The notes below the pieces were generated by a model that worked only from the letters and a program-made list of their open reading frames with translations, was not told the DNA's origin and searched no databases. From assembly GCF_026210795.1 (NCBI RefSeq), contig NC_089434.1, positions 3,658,001 to 3,722,000 of the forward strand: 64,000 nt of DNA, in the 5' to 3' direction. The stretch comes from Rhizophagus irregularis. Its lineage: Eukaryota > Glomeromycota > Glomeromycetes > Glomerales > Glomeraceae. Made by a program: the position numbers and the translations under genes. This document shows positions 50,711-62,420 of this stretch, piece by piece. How positions within the stretch are numbered: position 1 is the first letter of the stretch; the number at the start of each line of letters is the position of its first letter.

Positions 50711-53700
50711 ATGTCACAAATTGATATAGATTGTGAAAAATGTGGCGACACATACACATATGTAGAAGATGGATGGTGTAGACCATGTCAAATAGATAAT
50801 TTTAAAAAAAATCTTACAAATTGGACAAGCGGAAATGAAATCATTGATAATTTAATTCAAAAAAAAAATCAAGATATTTATGGACCAAATGATATAATAT
50901 TTGAATGGATACCATACAATCAATTGAATGATATTAAAGAAATAAACAATGTTTTATATTTGGCAATATGGAAAGATGGTCCATTATACTATTGTCATCA
51001 CAAAAAGGAATATGTAAGGAAATCTAAGAATGAAAAAATCATTATTTTCAGTTTGTATGATTTACCAATTATTACCAATGAATTTTATGATAAGGTATGA
51101 AATGATTTTATTTAATCCAAAATTTTAATATATAAATATATATTTAATTGAAATATTTTTTTTTATTATTTATAATAGGTTAAATCATATTTTTCAGAAT
51201 ATTATTATTTATCAATACATGGAATATCTCAAAATCCAAATACAAAAGAATATTTTATGGTTTTTCAAGATGATCATTGTGAAAAATGTGGTAAAAAATA
51301 TACAACAGTGAAGTACAAATGGTGTGAATCATGTCAAATAAATTATTTAGAGAAAAATTTTACAAATTGGACTAGTGGAAATGAAATAGTTGATAATTTT
51401 ATTCAAGAATTTCAATTAAAAATTAATGATTACAATGATATAATAATCGAATGGATACCATATGACCAGCTTAATAATATTAAAGAAATAAGAAAAGATG
51501 GTTTTAGTACAATATATTCAACAATATGGGAGGACGGTCCTTTATATTATTGTCTTTATAAAAAAGAATATAAAAGAAAGTTAGGAAAAAAACAAGTTGC
51601 TTTAAAATATATGCATAATTCACAAAATATTACCAACGAATTATTAAGCAAGGTATGAAATTTAATATAAATATTTTTTTTTATATTGTTTTTTATACTA
51701 ATTAATTTTCAAATAAAGGGACGTAATAGTAATGCTCTTCCGATATATGGAATATCACAAAATCCAGATACAAAAGATTATATAATAGTTATTCAAGATG
51801 AATATTGTGAAAAATGTGGTGAAGAATATACAAACATATTTTATAAATGGTGTAAACCATGTCAAATAAGCAATTTAAAGGAAAATTTTATAAATTGGAC
51901 TAGTGGAAATGAAAAAGTCGATAATTTCATTCAAGATAGGCAACTAAATCATATTGATCGCTACAATGATCCAATACTTGAATGGATATCATACGAACAG
52001 TTTGACAATATTAAAGAAATAAGCAAAAATGGTATTATTACAATATGTACAGCAATATGGAAAAGTAGTCCATTAAATTATGATATAAATAAAAAAATAT
52101 ATAAGAGAGATTTTATAAATCAAAATAAAAAAGTTACTTTAATATGTTATAATACACAAGATATTATTGAATTTTTAAGCAAGGTAAGAAAGTTTCTTAT
52201 AAATTTCCTTTATATTATATTATTTTTTAGTAATGTTTTTTTCTTATTTTTAATAGGATAATTCAAAGTTATATAGGATTGATAATATATATGGATTAAC
52301 TCAAAATCTAGATACAAAAGATTATATAATGTTTCTTAAAGATAAATATTGTGAAAAATGTGGTGAAAAATATACAAATAAATTTTATAAATGGTGTAAA
52401 CCATGTGAAATAAATTATCTAAAGAAAAATTTTACAAATTGGACAAGTGGAAATGAAAAAGTCAATAATTTTATTCAAGAATTTCAACTAAAAATTAATC
52501 GTTATAATAATATAATAGTTGAATGGATACCATACAATCAGTTTGATAATATTAAAGAAATAGGTAAAAATGATTTATTTACAATATATTCAGCAATATG
52601 GAAAAATGGTCAGTTGATTTATGATAAAAATGAAAGAATATATAAAAGAAATTTAAAAAATCAGAATGAAATAGTTACTTTAAAATCATTTAATTCACAA
52701 AATATTACTGAAGAATTTTTTAATAAGGTATAAAATTTTTCTTTATTAATTTATTTTATTTTAATTATTTTGGTAATATTTTATTTTATTTTATTAGAGT
52801 AACAACTCTGTATACAGTAATAAAATATATGGAGTATCACAAAATCCAAATAATCCAAATACAAAAAATTATATTATAGTTATAAAAGAGATATATTGTG
52901 AAAATTGTGGTAAAGAATATACAGATACATTTCACAAATGGTGTAAACCATGTCAAATAAGCAATTTGAAGAAAAATTTTACAAATTGGACCAGCAAGAA
53001 TGAAAAAATTGATAAATTTATTCAAGAAATGCAATTAAAAAATTTTCATTTTACAAATATAATAGTTGAATGGATACCATATGAACAGTTTAATAATATT
53101 AAAAAAATAAACAAAGATGATTATATTACAATATGCTCAGCAATATGGAAAAATGGTCAGTTAAATTATGATCAATATAAAAAAATATATCAAAGAAATT
53201 TAAAAAATAAGAATCAAAAAATTACTTTAAAATTTTACAACTTGCAAGATAATGCTGATAAATTTTTTAATGAGGTATAAGATTCAGTTCTTTAATAAAT
53301 TATTTTATTTTATTTTCTAATGAAAATATTTTTCTAATAGGCTAATGATAATAAAATAATATATGGAATATCTCAAAATCCAGATACAAAAGATTATATT
53401 ATGGTTATTGAAAATATATATTGTGAAAAATGTAGTGAAATTTTGCATGATTCTTGGTGTAAATCATGTCAATTAGGTTATTTAAAGAAAAATTCTATAA
53501 ATTGGACCAGTGGAAATAAAAAAATCGATGAACTTATTCAAGAAATGCAATTAAAAATTAATGATAAATCTGATACAATATTTGAGTGGATACCACACAA
53601 TCAGTTTAATAAGATTGAAGAAATAGGTAAGGGAGGATTTGCCATAGTTTATTCAGCAATATGGAAGGACGGTCCATTATTTTACAAAGAAAAATTTAGA

Positions 53701-54715
53701 AGAATGAGTGGTAATAGTAGTAAAGTCGCTTTAAAATATTTGCTCAATTCATCACAAAATATTATTGATGAATTTTTAAATGAGGTAAGAAATTATATAT
53801 ATATATATATATACTGTATATAATTAAATTTTATTTTATATAAAATAATAAATTTTTTACACATTTTAATAGATTAGAGCATATTCTCTTAATTATAATG
53901 AAAATATTATCCGAATATATGGATTGTCTCAAGAACCAAATACAAAAGATTATATTATAGTTCTAGGCTATGCACGCGGAGGAAATTTATATTATCAGTT
54001 AAATAAAAATTATGATAAATTTAATTGGACGCATAAATTAGATTTAACATTGAATATTATTACAGGACTTATAAATATTCATCAAAAACAAATGGTTCAT
54101 CGTGATTTTCATGTAGGAAATTTATTAGTTGAACAAGAAACTGTATCCTTATTTAATAAAATATTTATTTCAGATATGGGATTATGTGGAGAAGTCAGTA
54201 ATATAAAAGATGAAAGCAAAATTTATGGAGTTATGCCTTATGTAGCCCCTGAAGTGTTAAAAGGTAAACCTTATACTCAAGCAGCAGATATATACAGTCT
54301 TGGCATGATTATGTATTTTATAGCAACTGGAAAACAACCTTTTGCCAATTGTGCACATGATGAGTTTTTAGTATTAAATATATGCAATGGAATTAGACCT
54401 GAAATAAACGAGTCAGAAATACCAAAAATTTACATTGATATAATGAAAAAGTGTTGGGATTCAAATCCAAATAATAGACCAAGAGCTATTGACTTAGAAA
54501 AATCAATTAGATCATTTTATTTTGGTATTGATATCTTTAATGATGAGGAAATTAAAAAGCAATTTGAAAAAGCAGAAGAATATAGAAAAGTAAATCTTTT
54601 ATCTATTAAAAGTAATCAATCAACTACTCATCCAGAAGCTCATTACACATCTCGATTACTTAATCCATTTACAAAAAATCTTTATTCAATGGAAGTTATT
54701 GACTTCACAAAGTAA
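50711..54715 (+). CDS. protein kinase (TKL-like) with six tandem N-terminal module exons
   Basis: Inferred exons: 50711-51094, 51179-51652, 51719-52183, 52257-52727, 52798-53274, 53341-53784, 53873-54715, all phase 0 with GT...AG introns; 1185 residues. Exons 1-6 each carry a CxxC...WCxxC ribbon (CEKCGEKYTN...WCKPC), NWTSGNE, EWIPYNQ and part of a kinase N-lobe. Exons 2-6 begin with a hinge-like piece (YGISQNPDTKDYIMV). Only exon 6 has a good glycine loop and lysine (EIGKGGFAIVYSAIW, SKVALKYL). Exon 7 supplies the C-lobe: MVHRDFHVGNLL, ISDMGLCGE, GVMPYVAPEVL, ADIYSLGMIMYF, NPNNRPRA. Such kinases are vastly expanded in Rhizophagus; substrates are unknown. The multi-module form could be one long protein or alternative exons. 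Confidence 0.8.
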
Positions 54716-55118
54716 GTTAGTTATGTTTATTTATTTATTTATTTTTTAATTAAAAATATTTAAAATTTATACATAACAAATTTATTTATTAATTTGTTTC
54801 CATTGTCTAAAATAAAAGACAAGCCTAAATCTAAAGGTTATACAATAATAAAGGTAAGTACATAATTTTGTTTTTAATAATAATAAAAAAATTATTTCAT
54901 AATCAATCTTTTTTTCTGTAAATTGATGTAAATTAGTAAATTATGATAATAATGAAGCTGAGTAAGTAAATAATTTTTTTCCTAATGATAATATTTATAC
55001 CTTCATAATCTTATTGGATAATAATTATATATAGATGATTATGAAACATATAATTCTTCAAACCTTCATTCAAAGGAGCAGGACGAATTAGAAATTCCCG
55101 AGATTCGGATGAATTAAA
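54716..55118 (+). other. possible 3' exon remnants of the kinase gene
   Basis: Three short pieces bounded by AG and GT look like the tail seen in related kinases: DKPKSKGYTIIK (54819-54853), NYDNNEAE (54937-54961) and DDYETYNSSNLHSKEQDELE, then IPEIRMN and a stop (55035-55118). A donor-like AAGTAAGT spans the stop at 54713. The phases do not join in one frame, so either they have decayed after a new stop arose or my boundaries are off. Confidence 0.35.
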
Positions 55119-58100
55119 CGTTAAAATAATGTATTTTTTATATAAAATATTTTTTTACTCAATTCTGAAAATCAAAATAATATTTATTTTTTTAACAGAT
55201 GTTTGCTACACTCATAATTATTAAATCAATATTATTTACTATAGTTTACTCATTATAAAATATTTTTCGTAAAATTTATCTTGCAATCTTGCAATTATTG
55301 AATAATTTTGCTAAATAAATGACAAAAAAATGGAATCATTAAATTTTATAACTAACAATGAATATCAAGTTCTGAATCATCAGTATTTTTATAAATTATA
55401 ATATACCTAAAAAAAATACAAATTCAAGCAATGATTAATTTAATATCGAAAAAATTGATTTTTGATATAAACTTAACTAGTTAGTAATTTGATTTTATTG
55501 TAATTATACCCACTATCAAATAATTTATACTAGCTTATTCAATAAACATATTATTAGTTTATTACAAAAGAACACTCTTTTAAATCAAAAATATTTTTAG
55601 ATTAAAACTAGATTATGGAAACTGCATCACAATTGTGTTTTTTTTTAATAAAGTCGCATATTTGATTTAAATTACATAATGTTTTGAGCAAATATCGTAA
55701 GAACCAAAGAAGTACATTTACTGGAATACATCCTTATCTTGTACACTGTAGTATAAACTCTGAATTAACACAACTTCCAGTTATAAACTAAAGTCCATAT
55801 TATATAATTTATTTTTACTTCTTGAAAATTTTTCTCGCATAAAGATAAAGAACCTTTAAAAATGTTGTTAATGATGAAATATGTAATATACCAGAAAATT
55901 AATAAATTATATTGCTACTACTTCGCTTAATAGTGATTGAGATTTTATTTAAATAAACTGCAATAAATTTGTATATCTCAATGAGCTAACATTCATTATT
56001 CTTTATTTGTAAATAGTATAATTATTTGTTAAGGTTTTGCTCTTATTATCATTACTAAATAAATTAGTCAACAACTCTATGTACCAATTTCGCTATAATT
56101 TAGAAAGTAGATTTGTAAATATATTTTTGCCTAATTTATAATTTATTATAGAATTTGTATTTCAAAATACATTCATCTAGCTAATACTGTAGTTGGGTTA
56201 TACTATATACTGATTTAATAGTTAAAACCATTTACTTAGTTGACATTTTTTTTTGTTCTTAATATATGGAATTTGGATTTACTAAATTCTACGCTCTATT
56301 GGAAAATTTGTCTAAACGTCATAGTAAAGAGTTAGACGCGATCATAGCGATAATTTTACTTTTTAGTTATCTTTAAATGAAAACATAATACTTTATTTAA
56401 ATCCAAGTAAGGTTCGGTAAAACTATTTGTTGTAGTTTTATGAACATTTGTTTTAATAATTTACGTCATTGACATGTTTAATAGCTTACATAAAGTGATT
56501 AGTGATTGAAAATGTAAATTTTAAAGTTTTTGTATTTTATGAATTTCGCATAACAGAACATATGATCGAAAAAAAGAACTCTTTACGCCTATCATTATGT
56601 ACACAAATTTTAGGACGGAACAAAGGTGGAAAGTTCACAAAGTCCTTGAGGAAAAGTTTTTTTTCAACACCAGACATAATACAAACTTATTTTTCACTCC
56701 TTTATCTTCGGTTTGAGACTTTTTTTGTGGGTTGTCGATAAGAAGAAAAGTATTTTAGGCCTTTTGCAAGAGTTTTACTTACCTACGGTCAAAACAGCGT
56801 TTTGAACCTATCAAAAGTTAAAGGTTTCGTTGAATCTTAAAGTACTGACGGTGAACTAGAAGTTTTGAACGGGGACTGACACTTTTTTTCCTTTAACTAT
56901 TTGCGGACTTGGACTGGACCATCTTTGAGCTTCGGGTTTCTTTGGCTTCCGGGATTTTTTTTTTTTTTTTTTGTTCTGTGGCGCAGTACAAATTCAACAC
57001 GTGCTTAGAACGAGTTATTGGGGTCGAAATTAGATTTATGGGATTTTTTTTCAGTTGGATCCAGCTCGCAATCCTGGATTTGGAATCAGGACGGGGAGAG
57101 AAGGAACAGGAGATGAATCCTGAGCGATATGGGGCGACACCGGGAATACGTCCACTAGTTATAAAATAAATTTATTTAATAATAAAGATCCTTGTTTTTG
57201 AATTATAAGAATGGTGAATGGGATATTGTATGATTTTGTTCTATTTTTTTAAAAAAGAATATTCAGCAATAAAAAAACATATTGCTTATATTCTTTCAGC
57301 TACAAAAATAAGGCTTTTGTACTATAAATATTTTAGTGCTACATGTAGCTGTTCAATAATAATTTCACTATTATCCGTGTAAACTTGTTCAATACTTGAA
57401 AAATAATAAATTAATTTTTCTTAACCAAAAAGTATAAACATTCTAACAAAAAGATCACCATAGGTATTTTCCATTATTGATATTATTATTTAGGTTTTTA
57501 TTAATCATTTTTCAAGCTGCTTATAAAGTCTTTTGTCAGAATTACCTTACTTGTAATATCTGACGAGTGACAACTAAGACATTAATTAATTAGAAAAAGG
57601 TTTACAGGTATTCATTCAGTTCAGAATCTGTTTTCAACGCCAAAGTATGTTTAATACTTAAAAGAAAATTTGAGTAATAATCTGATAGATACTGTATCTG
57701 ATGATTAACAAATTTTAATTTTTTTTTTCCTTTTTTTTAAGAGATTGTTATCTCTTAATTTTTCATATTAAAGAATCATGACCTGATGACAAATTTCAAT
57801 TGCAGTAAAACTAAATTAAAAAGAATTTCATGCATTCTAATTTTTGTTAATACAAATTATTGTTAATGGTTCTGTTTATATATTTGTTTTTTTTCATCCT
57901 ACTTCATTTAAGAATTTTTTTTTGATGTTTATTAAAGTGAAAAGAATGTAGGATACAAAGGACTCTGATATTTTATGATATCATATTACAAATAATTCAA
58001 ATTATTGTTACCACAAATTAAAGGTCTATTTAATAAAATGAATTTATGTATAATTGAAAGTTATAACTAAGATAATGTTGGCTAGTTATTCACTAACTTG

Positions 58101-58915
58101 ATTATTATTGATTAAGTTTTGGATAAAGCTTAGACTGCACCACAGGCTTATTGTTTATTTTTTCCTTTACACAGAATAATAAGCCACTTCAAAAAGAATG
58201 TTATGATGATCATATTATCAAGATATAAAATGCAATAGAATTATAGTCTATAAAGAAATAATTATTATACTTTTAATATAGGAAGAAGATTCTGTTCAGA
58301 GTGAGATTTATATTTTAAGTTATTATTAAAAATTAATTACAATTTAGAATTGAGTATATAAATTATTCCAGTTACCACAGTACATGTGGCTTTATGTGAG
58401 TACAATTAAACAAATCTAAGCCTAGAATTTTCTTTTTAATAGAAAATTTACACAGCCATTATTATTTTTTTTTATTTAAATACATTCATCAGAAGTTTCC
58501 CCTCACTAAATAGGGTTTATGGATCATTTTTTATATCCATCTTGATCAAATGATAAAACTTACTATAACCAATAAATAAGTATTTATTTATAATGCAAAC
58601 AGGGTCCAACATATTGACAAGTCATATACTCTTTACAGTAAATATAGAGATTTACCATAATATTTGAATAGAATTTTTACAAAATACTATGAATTCAATA
58701 ATTTGGGTTATAAAATTTGTAAATATTACTTTTACCAAAAATCATTGAATTGTATTAGAGAATATGCATTACTTGCAGAAAAATTGATAGTTTACTGAAA
58801 ATCTTATTTATCTCACACAATCAAAAATGTAAGAAGTATAAATGCAAGAAGCATAAAACTTTAAATAAAAGAGCTGCCTTTGACTCAACTCATATTGTTT
58901 ATACATGATATGATT
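55119..58915. other. no supported gene
   Basis: AT-rich sequence with stops in all frames. 56560-57165 is clearly less AT-rich and includes a run of over 20 T at 56954-56980 and GGATCCAGCTCGCAATCCTGG. The frames at 56502-56741 and 56909-57169 lie here but show no domain. This patch may be the end of an old retroelement. Confidence 0.4.
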
Positions 58916-59210
58916 TCAACCCAGAGAACTACTGGATGATGGAGCTATTGAAAGAATTATCACCAAAATATTTAACTATATATTATATAGTAATGAAGCT
59001 CATCTACTCCTACACGACCTACATCTGCAACAATTGCTGGTCGTTTTCAGATTTCTTATCAGAATTCCTTTCAACTTTTTCTGAGAATGCTAAAAGAAAT
59101 GATTTAAAAAATGTATCAGCATCGATTTTCATACCAAAAAATTCGATTTCATACATTATATTTGTAATATTTTATCATTATTACAAAATTATCATTAGTA
59201 ATTAATACTA
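58916..59210 (+). other. coding-like fragment, unresolved
   Basis: One frame gives MMELLKELSPKYLTIYYIVM, and an overlapping frame gives LLDDGAIERIITKIFNYILY and LLLHDLHLQQLL. Both look protein-like for about 30-40 codons and then degrade. It is probably a transposon remnant; no family is recognised. Confidence 0.2.
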
Positions 59211-60189
59211 GAAAGTACATAATTACATAATAGAAGAATAATAAAATAATATTAATTCTAAAATAATACTATCAATTCTGTAAAATCAACAATTCTCATA
59301 TCACAACTGCTTTTAAAAAATGTATTAGTTACTAATAAAACTTAAGGATTGATAGTAACATGACTGAATGACAAATATGACAGTAGTAAACACATACATG
59401 GCATATAGATCTTTATTTTACAGAATGCTCTAAATACAGAAATGCATAAAAAGTAATTAAATTGCTACTATGACTACCATTTTTGTATAAAACTAAATTA
59501 GCAATTGTTTGTAATTTATACAGTTTTATATCATAGAATCAGAATATTTTATGAATCCAGACATGAAGAAGAAAATATAGATAGACTTATTAGATATAGG
59601 AGGTCTATTACAGTCTAAATATATTAAATATTGAGTGGCTGGAGTTAATACTATAATTATTTGCAAATACAGTTTTACTATAGATTGAATATTCAAAACA
59701 TTTAACATTTACATATACAATAGAAATAAAATGTGAAAAACAAATAAAATTAAACTAGACTAAAATCAATATTATAAACTATTTTAAATAGACTGCTGTA
59801 GAGACAGTATAACAACTATCTGATGGAGACCAACCAGTTAGTTATAACAATATTTTTTTTGTCATAAAAATTTTTAATTCAATATAAAAATCATAAATTA
59901 TTTCAATATAAAGCAACATTATCATTATCATTGTTGCTATTATCTCAATTCTATTAACTTTCAATTAAGAATGGAAAAAAAGAATTGAAGAATAGATAGT
60001 GGTAGAGTAATTAATTTATAGTCTTCCTACTTTCAAAAATGATAAGAAGAGTCTTGATAATCTCAAAATTCAAGTAATTGATATTTCATCAAATATTAAA
60101 CTCCTTTGGTGGGATCTATTTTCTTTAGACTGACTACAGTAAACATCCAAACTGTTAAATATTTACAGAAAACTTGTCAAGATAAATAG
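59211..60189. other. no supported gene
   Basis: AT-rich sequence with stops in all frames. No repeat or RNA is recognised. Confidence 0.45.
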
Positions 60190-60350
60190 GAAATAAATCG
60201 GCGTGTTGAGCCTTTGCACCCAATTAAAGTTGGACAACCCTTCAATAGGATAGGTATGGATATCGCCTATGACAAAGAACAGCAATAGATATATAGTGGT
60301 TGCTACCGAAAATATAAATCATCCATAAGAACAAAGTTAATATAAAGATA
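60190..60350 (+). pseudogene. Ty3/gypsy integrase fragment
   Basis: The plus strand reads RRGVEPLHPIKVGQPFNRIG, then MDIAYD, and after a frame change NRYIVVATENINHP. This matches the start of the integrase core in the intact element (LHPIKVVEPWYQIGIDF and KYIIVAMDYFTKWP at about 41410-41340). Stops and indels are frequent, so it is a dead relic of a different gypsy family. Confidence 0.65.
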
Positions 60351-60428
60351 TAATAGGATAAGCTGTTAAAGAAGAAAAAGAAAAATAATAATTTGTAGAT
60401 TATTTACTGCTAATTTTTAGTTTTACTT

Positions 60429-60584
60429 AAATATTAATTAATCATAAAAGTTATATTAATGAGGCCCTTTTGGTTATAGAACAAGTTTAATCTAGAACTT
60501 ACAAATATTAATTAATCATAAAAGTTATATTAATGAGGCCCTTTTGGTTATAGAACAAGTTTAATCTAGAACTTACAAATATTA
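60429..60584. repeat. 74-bp tandem duplication
   Basis: A unit of 74 bases starting AAATATTAATTAATCATAAA and ending TTTAATCTAGAACTTAC occurs at 60429-60502 and 60503-60576, followed by the first 8 bases of a third copy. The two units look identical, so the duplication is recent or an assembly artefact. Confidence 0.9.
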
Positions 60585-61520
60585 TTCATACAAATAGATT
60601 ACAAGATGATGTAAAGGAAGAGGTTAAAGGGAATGGGAAGACAATTTACTAAACTGTTGCATACTGGATTTATAAAAATCAGGAGCTGACTATATTCCAC
60701 TATCTGACTATGTAAAATTATCAGATAAACACCATCAAAGGCAAAGATGACACTAGAAAGCCATAAATTGAAGGAAGAGCAAAAAGAAGCTACTTTTATT
60801 CAAGTCGATTCTTCAATTCGAAACCATGTTATTTCCCATGGCTTTTTCAAGGCTAAAATAGGAAGAAGCTATGATAATGATAGAATAAAGCTTTTGTCAC
60901 ATATGCTTTATTATTAATACTTATTTTTCAATGTTTCATGAGCAATGATTTTTTCTTTTACCCTTCTAAATTCAAAAACACTGGTTATTTCAACAGCCTA
61001 GATTCAGACAATGCAAATTGGTGTACTATCAAATACATTAGTACCTTTGGAAAAATCCACATTTAACTGAGTGAAAATTGGTTACATCATTTTGAGCATG
61101 ATAAATTTCAAAATCGTGGAGCAATTCATACACATGGTATTGCTTATTTATCCAAATCCATTCCAGAATCCAATGTTATTAGAGCAGATAGATTGGAGAC
61201 TTTATATTACCTAGATGAAGTTTTGATCTTAAAGCGATGGTTAAAGGCTAATATTTAGAGGATTAGAAAGGTATAAGAGTAAAGACAATGTAAATAAATA
61301 TACAGCCTTTAAATCTATAAGAAAAATATCACATAAAAATCTATTACTGTTACATTGCACAACTCTTACAGGACATGGTAATGAAGGCCTGCAAAAATTA
61401 TATTCTAATTATATAATAAAAAGTTGGAATAAGAAAATTTTAAAAGATATTGAAAAATATATACAGTATATATAAAAAAAAATCAAAAAAATAAAAATCC
61501 TCATCAAAGAAAATATCCTT
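60585..61520 (+). pseudogene. Helitron-like Rep fragment
   Basis: Around 61075-61250 the plus strand reads LHHFEHDKFQNRGAIHTHGI, then AYLSKSIPESNVIRADRLETLYYLDE. The NRGAIHTHGI part is the two-histidine motif of the HUH Rep domain found in Helitron-type elements. Upstream (60960-61060) is KNTGYFNSLDSDNANWCTIK; downstream (61270-61480) is KYTAFKSIRKISHKNLLLLH, then LQKLYSNYIIKSWNKK. Frame changes and stops separate the blocks, so it is decayed. The domain call rests on that one motif and its context. Confidence 0.5.
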
Positions 61521-62420
61521 ATTGGCAGTTCAATTGACCTTAATTCATATTTATAATATGTGAACTCTATATTGAATTAAAATATTTTGAAGGAAAAAAA
61601 ATTAGCTGAAAGATGAATAAGAGAAATGAATTACTTGCACCATTAATCAACATAGTAATGAATGAAGTAAAAATAAATGGAAAATATTTCTATATTTAAA
61701 CGTTTGGCTTATCTTCACTAGTAATAAAGGTCTAGAATTTTCAGCTAATACCTGTTTAAAGATGATGTTTCACAAGTGGGAAAGAAATACCCGGATTATT
61801 CTATTAATAGAACCATTCAGATGACTTCCACATTAATTCAACAATTGAGTCAAACTGAATTCCAGGATTTGGTGCTGAAATTGATTGAAATTTTCAACAG
61901 TGTTGAAATTTGGAAGGAATAATATTACTAGTATTTTGACAACTGATGATGAATTATTGTTAGGAAATAATAATATACATATTAGTAAAATCTTCCTATA
62001 GTTGTAATAGTGATTATTATTTAAATGAAAAAGGGTCTGTTTTCAGTATGTTAGAAATAGTGCCAAAAAAGTAAAAGCCAATTTTGCTTGGGAAGAAGTA
62101 ATTATTATTAAAAAAATAAATGCAAGAAGAAATTGAAAATGATAAGTATAAAGAAAAAAAATAGAAAAAAAGTACTACTATGTTTAGACTATTTGACTCC
62201 TTTGAAGAACTAAGTAAAGTGAAAGAATGGAATGATTCTCTTCTAGAAGAAAATCTTTGATATTTGAACGGAAATTAGAGGATCAAATCGAAGAAATGGA
62301 AGAGAAAATTAAAATTCTTGAACAAGGTTTCAAAGTACAATATCAGATCTTCGCTCCACTAAATTAAATCTTGGATGCTGAAATCTCAACATTTAGAATT
62401 TAATACATAACCACGAAATT
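61521..62420 (+). pseudogene. further transposon-derived remnant
   Basis: Protein-like pieces with stops between them: GLEFSANTCLKMMFHKWERN near 61735, NITSILTTDDELLLGNNN near 61920 and FERKLEDQIEEMEEKIKILE near 62260. They may continue the decayed element upstream. No domain is identified. Confidence 0.3.

Noticed and set aside
56909-57169. 86-residue frame with Phe run
   Set aside because: It crosses a run of more than 20 T and has no recognisable domain, so it is unlikely to be a protein.
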